A program made the translations under genes and the position numbers. The notes beneath the pieces were generated by a model, which did not search any database, had not been told where the DNA came from, and saw only the letters and a program-made list of their open reading frames with translations. A DNA stretch of 64,000 nucleotides from Favolaschia claudopus (Eukaryota > Basidiomycota > Agaricomycetes > Agaricales > Mycenaceae). Where the stretch lies: NCBI GenBank assembly GCA_037176885.1, contig JAWWNJ010000087.1:124001-188000 (forward strand), read 5' to 3'. Positions 20,839 through 30,883 of this stretch are shown piece after piece. Positions within the stretch are counted from its first letter, which is position 1. Each line of letters starts with the position of its first letter.

Positions 20839-23511
20839 ATGGCCCTTTCCTTGTCGACCACAGAGCTGATAACGTCACTGGAAGAGTCCCCAGACATCGT
20901 TTCGTGGATCAACGATACTCTTGCACCGTCAGACACAGCTGAGCCTCTTGGTCTATCGGACCTCGACCAGCATGTAAACCATCTCATCTCCACCCTCGAC
21001 TTGGCATCCGAAGACACGTCCTCTCAGCTAGAACGTATAATTGACGACGTGTCGCGCGGGGTGCCTCGTCTCACCTACGACCTCCACTTCATGAAAGACG
21101 GAGCCACGTCCCTACAATCCGTGCTCTTTCAGGTCACTGAACGATCCAAGAATGCAGTTCCGTCCCACACACGTACGGCCCTGGATCGACTTCAGCTCTT
21201 GGATTTGATGAAAAGTCGAATGGAGGCTGCCAGAGAAGTGCTGCGGGAAGCCGAGAGCTGGAGTACGCTCGAACTTGAAGTGACTTCTCTGTTAGCGGAG
21301 AAAAGCTACGCCAAAGCTGCTGAACGACTATCTGAAGCCAGCCGGAGTATGGCAGTCTTCCAGAACACTCCGGAATACGACCCTCGGAAAACCTTGATGG
21401 TCAACCTTCAAAACCAACTCGAGGCGGCTCTGAGCTCGGCACTGGTCGCAGCCATTAATGTACACGACCTCGCTGCCTGCCGGAACTATTTCTCCATCTT
21501 CTCCAATATTCAACGAGAATCAGAGTTCAGGAACTATTACAATGGTTCGCGCCGAGCATCAGTGGTTGCTTTGTGGCAAGACACTGGTATCAGCGACTGC
21601 GACTCTCCATCATCTATCACTACGGAAAACAGCACTCAAACCTTTGCGGAGTTTATCCCCAAATTCTACGCCGCCTTCCTCGCTCTCCTCAAGGTGGAGC
21701 GGACCTCCATACCTTCAATTTTCCCTGACCCCGCCTCAACACTATCCGCTCTCATCAGCTCGGTGCTTTCTGCCGTACAGCCCACATTCTCACAGCGGCT
21801 TGCGTCTCTCTTCTCGCACTACGGGGATAATGCCCTCCAAGAGTTGATACCCATATTCCGGGCAACTGAGGAGTTTGCGTCCAGCGTAGAGAATGTGATG
21901 GAGAAGATAAAATACTCTGCCGTACTCCCGACGCCTTTGGACAGTCCTGGCCTTGCCGATGGGCCTCCTGGACACTCAAGAAGACGATCTTCGCGGCTAT
22001 CCATGTCCTGGCGGCCGTCCCGCTCAACATCTAGCGGACTCGTTACTCTAAAGTCAGGTCTTTCTATTCCTGAAGAGCTTGAATGGGAGCAGGAACTCTT
22101 TCAGCCATTCCTCGACTTCCAGGTCGACTACGGAGCACTCGAACGACGGTTGCTGGATCACTCTCTTCGAGAGATCATATCTAATGACACACGGGATCGG
22201 ATACCCGACACGGATCGAGCCCGTCTTTTACGAGAACGAGCGGTGGATATATTCAGTGTTGCCGAGGAAAGCGTATCGCGGTGTAGCGCATTTACACATG
22301 GGTACGGCGCCATAGGGCTGGTACGAGCTTTGGATGGCTTTTTCCAGTCCTTCATCGACATGTGGACTGCAGATGTCCGCCAGGGATCATCTACATCTGC
22401 CTCGTTGGCATCTCAGCTTGCTTCAGGGGAGGATCTGTCCGACTTGGACTATACTTCCGAGGACTGGGCGGACTTTCAGCTCTCGTTGCATCTCCTCTCT
22501 TCCGCTCGTGCTGTGTTTGATCGTATGGTGGTTTTCGAGAACAAACTCCGCTCGAACCTGGCTCAGATCGCCACGACATTCCGACTTGCTCGAAATGACT
22601 CTTCACACACTATTGCAGCTTCCAAAGGCGAAAATCAATTGCTAGAGCAATCTTCGCTGAACTCTGCGGAACTCCAGGCGCTCTTGGACCGGATAGATCC
22701 TGATCATGGACATCCTGCATTAGCCCCTCCTTCTCTTCGGCACGGTGCACCGCCGTCGCAGCACGCAGCCGCACCTCTCCTCGTAGATGCTCGTGAGGGT
22801 GTGTTTGCGTTTGCAAAGGCATGTCAAGTGTCCTTACAAGGCACCATCCTATCTCCCCTGCGAAAGCACCTAGCATCATACGCTACGTCCCCACTTTGGT
22901 CAGCACCAGGCGACCCCAAGGCAAAAAAGACAGTTACTGCCAACGAGTTGCACGTTCCCAGTTTTTCCTTGTCGCCAAGCGAAACCGTTCATAAAATCTC
23001 CGAAGGCCTATTGAATCTCCCGAGGCTTTTCGACGTCTACGCCGACGATGATTCCCTTTCCTTCTCCCTGCACACTCTGCCCCACGTTGACCCCGAGATA
23101 TTGAAGTCTATCTCGGAGCAGTTGACACCCGGCGCCGACCTGACCGCATCCCCTGGACACAAGCGCCGCCAGTCGTTGACTGCGCCCGTCAAGCCCACAC
23201 CGACTCCGCTGGATCCTGAGATGGTGTCGTCCGCGTGGCTCTCCTCACTCGGCCACACATTACTCACCTACCTCACCACCTCGGTTCTTCCCAACATATC
23301 TACGCTATCGCCTGCAGGCGCTGCCCAGCTTGCTTCTGATCTTGGCTACCTATCAACCATAGTTCGAGCTCTCAACGTTGAGTTTGAGGACTTGGACAAA
23401 TGGAAGGAATATGCGGATTTGGATGACGAAGACGGTAAGAAGCGGTTGGCTGAGAGGGATGGAGATGGTGTTTTCCAGCATATGAGTAGGATGCGGGGCT
23501 GGGCAAAATAA
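20839..23511 (+). CDS. COG7: Conserved oligomeric Golgi complex subunit 7
   Basis: Single uninterrupted frame of 890 residues starting MALSLSTTELITSLEESPDI. COG7 is part of lobe B of the tethering complex for intra-Golgi retrograde vesicles. The N-terminal region carries family hallmarks: an INDTL segment, a long coiled region with LTYDLHFMKDGATSLQSVLF, LDLMKSRMEAAREVLREAES and MVNLQNQLEAALSSALVAAI. The middle holds SEFRNYYNGSRRASVVALWQ, and FLDFQVDYGALERRLLDHSL marks the central helical domain. A Ser-rich insert (RRRSSRLSMSWRPSR) and a Thr/Pro linker near the C-terminus look disordered. Absence of introns is unusual beside such intron-rich neighbours. Confidence 0.92.
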   Translation: MALSLSTTELITSLEESPDIVSWINDTLAPSDTAEPLGLSDLDQHVNHLISTLDLASEDTSSQLERIIDDVSRGVPRLTYDLHFMKDGATSLQSVLFQVTERSKNAVPSHTRTALDRLQLLDLMKSRMEAAREVLREAESWSTLELEVTSLLAEKSYAKAAERLSEASRSMAVFQNTPEYDPRKTLMVNLQNQLEAALSSALVAAINVHDLAACRNYFSIFSNIQRESEFRNYYNGSRRASVVALWQDTGISDCDSPSSITTENSTQTFAEFIPKFYAAFLALLKVERTSIPSIFPDPASTLSALISSVLSAVQPTFSQRLASLFSHYGDNALQELIPIFRATEEFASSVENVMEKIKYSAVLPTPLDSPGLADGPPGHSRRRSSRLSMSWRPSRSTSSGLVTLKSGLSIPEELEWEQELFQPFLDFQVDYGALERRLLDHSLREIISNDTRDRIPDTDRARLLRERAVDIFSVAEESVSRCSAFTHGYGAIGLVRALDGFFQSFIDMWTADVRQGSSTSASLASQLASGEDLSDLDYTSEDWADFQLSLHLLSSARAVFDRMVVFENKLRSNLAQIATTFRLARNDSSHTIAASKGENQLLEQSSLNSAELQALLDRIDPDHGHPALAPPSLRHGAPPSQHAAAPLLVDAREGVFAFAKACQVSLQGTILSPLRKHLASYATSPLWSAPGDPKAKKTVTANELHVPSFSLSPSETVHKISEGLLNLPRLFDVYADDDSLSFSLHTLPHVDPEILKSISEQLTPGADLTASPGHKRRQSLTAPVKPTPTPLDPEMVSSAWLSSLGHTLLTYLTTSVLPNISTLSPAGAAQLASDLGYLSTIVRALNVEFEDLDKWKEYADLDDEDGKKRLAERDGDGVFQHMSRMRGWAK

Positions 23512-24445
23512 TAGAAACTGGTTTGCAGATCTTTCAGGCTTCAGCTTTGGCTCTGTAAGTTATAAGGAAATGCCGTTGTACAGCCACAGACTTCGATTTG
23601 ATGGCGTGTGCTTCTGAGTCGGCTAGATAATTGCGATTTGCGGTTCGCGCAGCCCTACGCAAACCTCGGAAAGTCTGCGAACCCCAGTGTCAACAAGACG
23701 TCTGACTCCATATACTCTGACTCTCGGAGGTGTTCAATGCATTTCAATACTCAACAACCAATTCGCCGCTCTGCATCCTGCCAAATTGAATGTGAACATC
23801 AGACCAAAAACCATAGTTTTCAGCATTGAGGCGACTTTTGTGAACAAGATTCATATGACTTTTAAATTCAATCCCTCAACTTCTTGTCGAAGATCGTCTT
23901 GTCTGGATCTTCGAGACTGAAGCGTTGGTTGCGATAAAATGGGAGCTCACCGCTGCGTTCCCGGGAGATAATGATTGTCTGCAACCAATACGGACAGGTA
24001 CAGTACCCTACCCGTCGACAGAAATCACACCAGGATTAACGCAAGACCTCTGACCGAAGCAGTCACTTTCGATTACATCACTGTGAGTGCTCAGTAGTCC
24101 AGGAGTAAACCACACGACCCGCTACAGAAAGTACCATCTGCATGATTGAAAGAGAGAATTTATTAAGCGTTTTTCGGCGACCATGTTGGTCGCACTTTGG
24201 TCGCTCGCATTTGTACATTTTGGCGGGAAAATGGCGGTTTCGGAAATAGCCGATGGTGTCAAAGTTGCTTACGAGAACCGGGCTTTCCGAATAGTGGGAA
24301 AACCGAAACTGAGAGGATTTGGTGTTTCCGACCACGATCCCCAGCTCTCCCCGCAGCCTCTGTCTCGCTACTCCATGTCCTGAGAACGCCTCATTCTGAA
24401 ACCCTTCATCTTCCTCTATCACGACCACCACTATTCACCCACACA
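23512..24445. other. Gene-free stretch downstream of COG7
   Basis: About 930 bp between two plus-strand genes. The open frames here are short, without domains, and do not splice to a neighbour. The only structure I see is the GCGACCA/TGGTCGC inverted repeat at 24177-24193 with another TGGTCGC at 24198. The last 100 bp are pyrimidine-rich, as is usual before a start codon. Confidence 0.5.
24177..24204. repeat. Inverted repeat GCGACCA-TGT-TGGTCGC plus a third half-site
   Basis: Perfect 7-bp arms at 24177-24183 and 24187-24193 with a 3-bp spacer, followed by a further direct TGGTCGC at 24198-24204. It lies about 245 bp upstream of the small membrane protein start. It may be a binding site for a dimeric regulator; no function is known. 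Confidence 0.5.
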
Positions 24446-25035
24446 ATGCCCGCCCCAAATCTTGCACTCCGAGTCGCAGGTAAACACTCCAATAATCCCT
24501 CTGCAACTCTCCTCACATCCCACCAATCCAGAATCCTCGGCTGCCATCGTAAACATTCTTGCCCAGTCCTCCGCACAAGCCGCATCCCTCCATGGGTACC
24601 ACACTGTTCTCCTATGCTACTCCGTCGGTCTTACTCTTGCCCGAACTCACTAGGAAAAAGGCCAAGACACCTATGTTGGCTGGAGCAATCATCGGCAGCA
24701 TAATGGGTGCAGCCTACGTCGTCGGGTTCTCAATTTACTTTTGGAAACGCTACAAACGCAAGAAACTCAAACGCCAGATTGAAGCCGGGACAGCCCAACC
24801 CAAAGTACGACCGGAGCCCAAAGAAAAAGTCGTTATACCCCCAGATCCCGCTGTACTGTTGGGTCAAAACCGGCCAGGGGACGTCATCATCGTTGACGAA
24901 CGACACCACCATCACCACCGCTCCAAATCCGTGCCTAAGGTGCCCAAGCTTCACGGTGAAGCCTCTGGCTCAACATCCAATTTGGTTCGCCCTCAAACAG
25001 AGAGAGCCTCGGACGACGTTCCGACGAATATGTAA
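24446..25035 (+). CDS. Small single-pass membrane protein with His tract, orphan
   Basis: Spliced reading: MPAPNLALRVA, then ESSAAIVNILAQSSAQAASL, HGKKAKTPMLAGAIIGSIMG and AAYVVGFSIYFWKRYKRKKL. A GTAAAC donor follows codon 11 and a second intron (GTACCA donor, CACTAG acceptor) follows HG. One transmembrane helix (AGAIIGSIMGAAYVVGFSIYF) is flanked by a strongly basic WKRYKRKKLKRQ stretch, which predicts a cytosolic C-terminus. That tail carries VVIPPDPAVLLGQNRPGDVI and a five-His run (DERHHHHHRSKS), ending ERASDDVPTNM. I recognise no family. It may be one of the small single-pass proteins common in Agaricomycetes. Function unknown. Confidence 0.7.
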
Positions 25036-25141
25036 TGCTTGTATTTGTGACCCCTCCCCTCGGTTTATACGCACAGAACACCACACTATCTTACACCATA
25101 TCACTCAATACACATTGTATCTTCAATCGCAGTATGCTCCT

Positions 25142-28100
25142 TCACTTGCAGGCTAGGTGATTTTCAGTGTGCATCAGGGAGTGTCTTGTTCTTGCACTCA
25201 CAGCTACGTCCCGCGCGTATCTCAACAGGATCCCTCGCTTGACATTCAACTTGCCCTTGTCCGACGCATCCCACAGCTTTTTACGTCTATCTTGTTCCGC
25301 CTGATCCACGTCCCAGGTAATAGCCAAGCTTGCGGAATCGATGATAATCTTGTCTCCATCCTCCACCAGCGCGATAGGCCCTCCCAGTCGGGCCTCGGGA
25401 ACAACATGTCCGATGATGAAGCCTCTGGATGCTCCGCTGAACCTTCCGTCTGTGATGAGGGCGGTGGAGTTTGCGAGACCGGCCCCAGCGATGGCTCCCG
25501 TTGGCCCTAGCATCTCGGGCATTCCAGGAGCGCCTTTGGGGCCTTGGTACCGGAATATCAGCACCGTACCCGGCTTGATCTCTCCGGCCCTCAGCGCCGG
25601 GTAGAATGTGTCGAGGCTGCGATTGACTCAATCAGCGAAATTATCGTTCTGCGGAAATTTCACCCTCACCTGTCGAAACATTTTGCCGTTCCCTGCAAAT
25701 GATGTAAGCAAACCATACGCTAACAACAAGTCCAAGCCCACCTCGAAGCGGCCTCCTTCTTTGCCAGTCAATTTGGCTACCGCAGATCCTGGAAAGTGAC
25801 AATGTTCGAGTCGGGTTTGTACGACAATCAGCCCAACGTACCTGGAGCCAAGTTGCCGCGCAGAATGGTTAAATGGCCCGTCGGCTTGACTGGATTGTCG
25901 AGTTTGCGTATCACATCCTGGTTAAACTCGAGCTCGGGAACATCCTCGAGGTTCTCTGCGAGCGTCTTCCCCGTAACCGTAAGCTGCGAGCCATCGAGGA
26001 GGTCCGTGTTCTTGAGCAAATACTTCATGATAGCGGGAACGCCTCCAACGCGATGCACGTCCTCCATATAATATTTGCCGGAAGGTCTAGCGGAGGTGAG
26101 GCAGGGATAAACAACACCAACACACGAACGAACTTGAGATCGGCCAGGACGGGTGTTTTGTTTGAGATCGCTTGAAAGTCGTCGATGGTGAGCTGTTCAA
26201 ATGGTATTCCAAAAAGCAATCACATTGACTGAGCGTCGTACCTCGATTTCAGCAGCGCGAGCCATGGCGAGAAGATGCAAAACCTAGGAGATTCGTCGTT
26301 ACAGACTCGGTTACTCAAACGCAGTATTACTGACGGCGTTGGTAGAGCCCTGAAGAACGGTCACGACGACAAGCGCATTCAAGAAGGATTGGCGCGTAAG
26401 AATGTCCCTAGACGCAACCATCAATCATCCCGGACTCAATGTCGACGCATGTTTGACGCACCTTGGCTTGATATCCTTAGCCAGCAAATTCTTGAGATAT
26501 TTGGCAGCCCTTCTACATTCTTGTGCTTTCGCTAAATGCCGAAACTTTGAGATGGTGTTACATTAGGCACCGCTATGTACCAACCCGAGTTTAAAGCCGG
26601 AGTGCTTGAGGAGTAGGGCAGGGACATCCCTAATGCTTCCAGTGCTGAGCTCTGCCAAAATTCTGGGTCTCTTTGCATGTTCGTGCAGGAGGCAACTAAT
26701 ACTTACCATCGTGTTGGCTGTACCTCACTCAGTATATAGAATTTCTCCCAGCTTGGCAGACTTACCAGTGTACATGCCGCCACAAGCGCCTGCCCCTGGA
26801 CATGCGTGCCGTACAACGTCGAAAAGTTGGTCCTCGTTGATCTGTCCGATGGTGTAGGCGCCTGATCTAGGATGTAAGCAAGTATACGAGACCATGAGAG
26901 CAAATAACAAACCAAAAGATTCGAAACTGGAACACGCCCAGGCTCATTACCTCTGAATTACGAAGTGTGTGTTAAGCTCACGTATCCGAGATGTTGACCG
27001 TGTCTGTACGAGTTCAACAGAAGCAAAAAACCTGCAGATTTCAACGCACCGCCTTTTTTATACCCCATAGCAGGACAGTCTCAAGGCGACAGTTAATCTT
27101 CTATAGGCCTTCGACGAAATGGAGCACCTACCAACATGACGCCTCCCAACCTGAATAGTGCCTCCGTAAACAATTACAGTGGGCCGATTGTGGCGCGCAG
27201 CAGCGATCAAACAGCCAGGCATGTTTTTGTCGCATCCAGGTATCGAAATATTCCCGTCATAGTGCTGAGCCTAATCATTTCGAATTCAAAGCTCAAGTTT
27301 TGGTGTGCATCCATAAATCCAAAATTATACCCACCATCACAACAGCTTCAATCGAATCGGCTATGATGTCGCGACTAGGTAACCTATGTAACAAGTCAAA
27401 CGATTTGGGCAGTGGCAGTTGCGCTTGAACCCGTACGAGTAACGCATGCCTATGGACGGGATTCAATTAGTATTCAATTGTAATTGGGCGGTAGTACGGT
27501 ATGCGGAATCACCAACCATCGGTACCCATCGTTATAGCGTCGCTCACGCCAACGGTATTGAAGATAAGACCGACCATTTCCTCGTCAATACAGCCGTCCT
27601 GAATTGAGTCAGCCCTTTTAGCGAAACCCACATTTCAACAAAAAAAATGGTGCAGTCACCTTGACGTGTTTTGCGAGGTCCATCTTTAGCACTGGTTAGC
27701 AGAGTGTCTAGTAGATATCCACGAGGTTCTTACAAGATGGGAATTACACGGATTTCCTTAGCGAAATTCATATCCAGGACGTGAACACACTGCGCCCTCC
27801 ACTCACCTTCCCACCAGATCGGAGAAATTCCGATCTGTTTAGAGTTGAATCATTTCGATTCTAGCAAGCACAAAAATTCTAACCTGGGGCTTGTTCATAT
27901 CCGTTTCTTGGAGGCCCACAGCATAAACTGTCTCGGTTGTCAGATTCTGTAGGTATCTCTCGGTAAATACAACTAACGCATTGCCTGTGCAGAGCCGCGT
28001 TCCTGGAGAGGGGGTCAAGAATCATAAAGCTCTATCAACGAAAATAAGACCTTGTTCTGAGTTATCTGCGCCGAGATCTTGTTTAATTTCGCATTGGCTG

Positions 28101-28194
28101 GGACAGCTTCGGGAGCTGGCAAAGCATGACTGTTCCAGGTTTCAAACAAGGGGCGCGTCGTGTCTGAAAGCACTCACATCTGAACGTCCGTCAT
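25142..28194 (-). CDS. ILV3: Dihydroxy-acid dehydratase (IlvD/Ilv3 family)
   Basis: Fe-S enzyme of valine/isoleucine synthesis that dehydrates dihydroxy acids to 2-oxo acids. Spliced N-terminus: [20 protein letters not shown] then [40 protein letters not shown] and [20 protein letters not shown]. Cluster-region motifs are [24 protein letters not shown] (about 27200) and [19 protein letters not shown] (about 26790). Further blocks are [20 protein letters not shown] and [20 protein letters not shown] near the C-terminus. A 23-nt micro-exon (27734-27756) supplies GNPCNSHL. The N-terminus lacks the basic mitochondrial presequence of yeast Ilv3. The 3' end is uncertain: a 57-nt in-frame intron may abut the stop, or a further exon may end near 25101. 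A sugar-acid dehydratase paralogue is the alternative. Confidence 0.88.
27734..27756 (-). other. 23-nt micro-exon in the DHAD gene
   Basis: On the minus strand 23 nt encoding most of GNPCNSHL lie between a CTAAG acceptor and a GTAAGA donor. The previous exon ends WWE plus one base before GTGAGT, and the next begins ATGGACCTC. The conserved NPCN cysteine motif exists only if this exon is included, which supports it strongly. Confidence 0.8.
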
Positions 28195-28236
28195 GGTGGA
28201 TTCAAGAAGGGCCAGACTAGGTGGAGACTCGTAGGG

Positions 28237-28243
28237 CTTTATA
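28237..28243 (-). promoter_or_regulatory. TATA box of the DHAD gene
   Basis: The minus strand reads TATAAAG about 45 bp upstream of the ATG at 28194. Placement this close implies a short leader. Inference from sequence only. Confidence 0.4.
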
Positions 28244-28407
28244 AAACCCGGGGAAGCTTCACGCGCTTCTCAACTCTGCTCAGGGGGCTAGACGGTACGG
28301 AGCTGTCGGGCCGGGGCAGCGTCCAATCGCATCGCACGTATCAGTCATGAAGAACAAAATAATGCTGCGTTGTGGAGGTTAATATTATTACATCGTCTAT
28401 TACAGTC

Positions 28408-30722
28408 TTAGAAATCGAAACCCTCTTTACGGAAAGCATCTAACTTGCTTCTGCTATTAGGTTGTGTCATTGCCGCAAGATCTTGGCGTTCCTGAGTGAA
28501 AAGGCATGTTGAAACCGATTTGTTCAGCGAAAAGAAAGCACCCACCATGGCCAAAAAGGTACGACGCAGCGTGAACCACAGTTGATCGCTGGTTTCACCT
28601 CCGCCAGATGTTTCCTGCATACTCAAAGCGGTCAAAAAGTGTTCTGCGGCTTCCTTATGAGCACCGATGTTCAGGCCTAAAATGATTGTCAGAGTTAGAC
28701 AAGATTAATGGGTCGCTTTGGTACTTACATGCCACGCCCACATTGTAGATCGCGCGAGTGTACGTCGGGCGTAAATGTAATGCTTCCCGATATGCGCCCA
28801 ATGCCTCTTCAGGATGACTCCCGTTTGAAAGCGAAGATCCTAATCGATTCCACAGGACGAAATCTGTCGGACGCGCAGAGAGTGCACTTTCGAAGCAGTC
28901 TTTAGCACGATCGTAATCGCTGTTCGTGTAGAACAAGATCCCAAGCGCAATTTGGACATCCGGGTCCAGTTCGCCGTGGCCATGTTGCGTACGAGCGAGG
29001 TCGAGGAAAACCTCAGTTAGCCGCGCATGAGTGTCCCATACAGAGTTCGTTGCGACAGCCGCGATCGTTTCCGCGGGAACTGGATGGGATGGGAAGCGAG
29101 CTTGGAGCCAGCGGAGCAGCATCGTATGAGATGCTCGGTCCATGGACTCATTGGTATACGATATCGCCAAAGACTAGAAAGATTGAACAAAAGAGTAATG
29201 AGTGAAACCGAGGGTACGTACCACCATTCCAACGCCAGCAGCACCAGCAGCCTCGCCGCGCTTCACACCTTCAGCCAAAGCGCGCATGCCCGCCTCCTCT
29301 CGTTCATCCATGTTCCTCGTTTCACCCAGCAAGATCCAGGCTTCGTAGCCACCTTCACCCAGCTCTCCTTGTTGAATAGCCGCCTCCAGCAATAGCGCGG
29401 CTTCCGAAAGCGAACCGTTTTGTTCGAGCAAAGCCTTGGCATCGGCAAGGGGAGAACGTGTGGAGGCGCCGGACTCAAGATACTTGTTGTTTTGTTCTTG
29501 CGCAACAATTCAGTTTGAAATGGAGCTAGGGAAGAGATAGACATACCGAAGACGTATTCGCTCAGAATGGGGATACCCTCACCATCGAATCTTAAAGCCT
29601 TCGAGTCCATGTCCTCTGAGAAGTCACCTAATCCACTTTCCCATGCGTTCTTCATACCAGTCCCGTAGTCGGGGTCCAGCTCGTCTCGTCGGGAAGACAT
29701 GAGCTGGTTGAATTCAGCCTCCCATTTTGCTAGATCCCCCTTCGGTGGGGGTAGGTCAGAATTTTGCAGCTGATCCCATACTCTGAGTGAACATGTCAGT
29801 GCGAATTCCGCTGCTGGATACGATACCGAACCTCTTAAACTCAGTTGACGAGCCCTCCGCTTCATCCAAAAGAATTTTCTCAAGAGACTCTTCCAAGCCC
29901 GTTGCGTCTTCCGAGGTTTTTTCTATCGATGAGCTCTCCGCCTCTTGAGCAGCGACAATCTTGGCAAAAGCGGCTTCAAAATCAGCTTCACGATTCTTGC
30001 CCTTTCCACTAATTTGTGCAGGAAATTGGTTCGCCATGGCAGGCCCATACATGTTCATGTTCATGCCCATGCCCATTCCAATTCCCATGGAGTTCCCAAA
30101 CGAACCAAAGGAGGACATGTAGGACGGTCGCTGCTGGTCTACGTGGAGGGTTAGGTTGAATTAAGCAGCCAATCGATTCTTACAATCTGGACGCGTCAAC
30201 TGCTGCTGAGCCATAGGAGTGGCAATTGACGCATTAGGTGTACCAAATTCGGATGCCCATGCGTGTGAAGTAGCGCCAGCCTCAAAATTGCGCATGCCGT
30301 TCTGTTGCTCGTGTATCCAGCGTTCATTGGACTCCGATATAGGTTGGCCGCCCAGTTCGTGCATGCGAGCAAGTTCTGCGGGATTCGGGGCACCAAATGC
30401 AGGACCAACTGCGTGGCTAGAGTCAAAGAATTGCCGTGCTAGCGCAAGATCCTGTTGGCTTGCACCGGCAGACGATGTTCCAGGCAGTTGATGAAGCTGG
30501 ATCAGAGTCAATCACGATGACGAGCGAGTATTGAATCAGTATACCGATGCAGAGGAAGGTCCTGCGATCCTGTCCTGCAAGTCGTTTGTATGAGCGACAC
30601 TCCAATTTAGTTGCACTGACCTGTTGGCGACTTCGATCACCTTCGGTGTGTTTGAGGACTTGAGACAGAGGATTGAAAGGAACAGCGCATTCAGCGCCAG
30701 ATATCAGTCCTTGGAATGACAT
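28408..30722 (-). CDS. PEX5: Peroxisomal targeting signal 1 receptor Pex5
   Basis: Cycling import receptor that binds C-terminal SKL-type signals. It starts [20 protein letters not shown], with the conserved N-terminal Cys (residue 12) used for mono-ubiquitination and recycling. Diaromatic WxxxF/Y-type motifs for Pex14/Pex13 are seen as HAWASEFG and KWEAEFNQL, with a WDQLQ near 29770. A Gly/Met/Asn-rich stretch ([14 protein letters not shown]) lies between. The C-terminal TPR array is clear: [60 protein letters not shown] and [20 protein letters not shown], then [20 protein letters not shown]. The end is [13 protein letters not shown] at 28408. About eight short introns. It lies 161 bp from the stop of the ZNFX1-like gene. 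Confidence 0.96.
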
Positions 30723-30883
30723 GGTTGAAGCGAAGATGAAAGCAAGACGAGAAGTCGACTTGAGGTCAGTCTTTGTGGCGAGCCGGCCCGGCACCGCAAG
30801 TTACCGATCAGAATGCATATGATTTCAGGCTCGCTCTCTCTCAGGAACGTACTTGTGCGCTACAGTCTACAGACTCAGTACAG

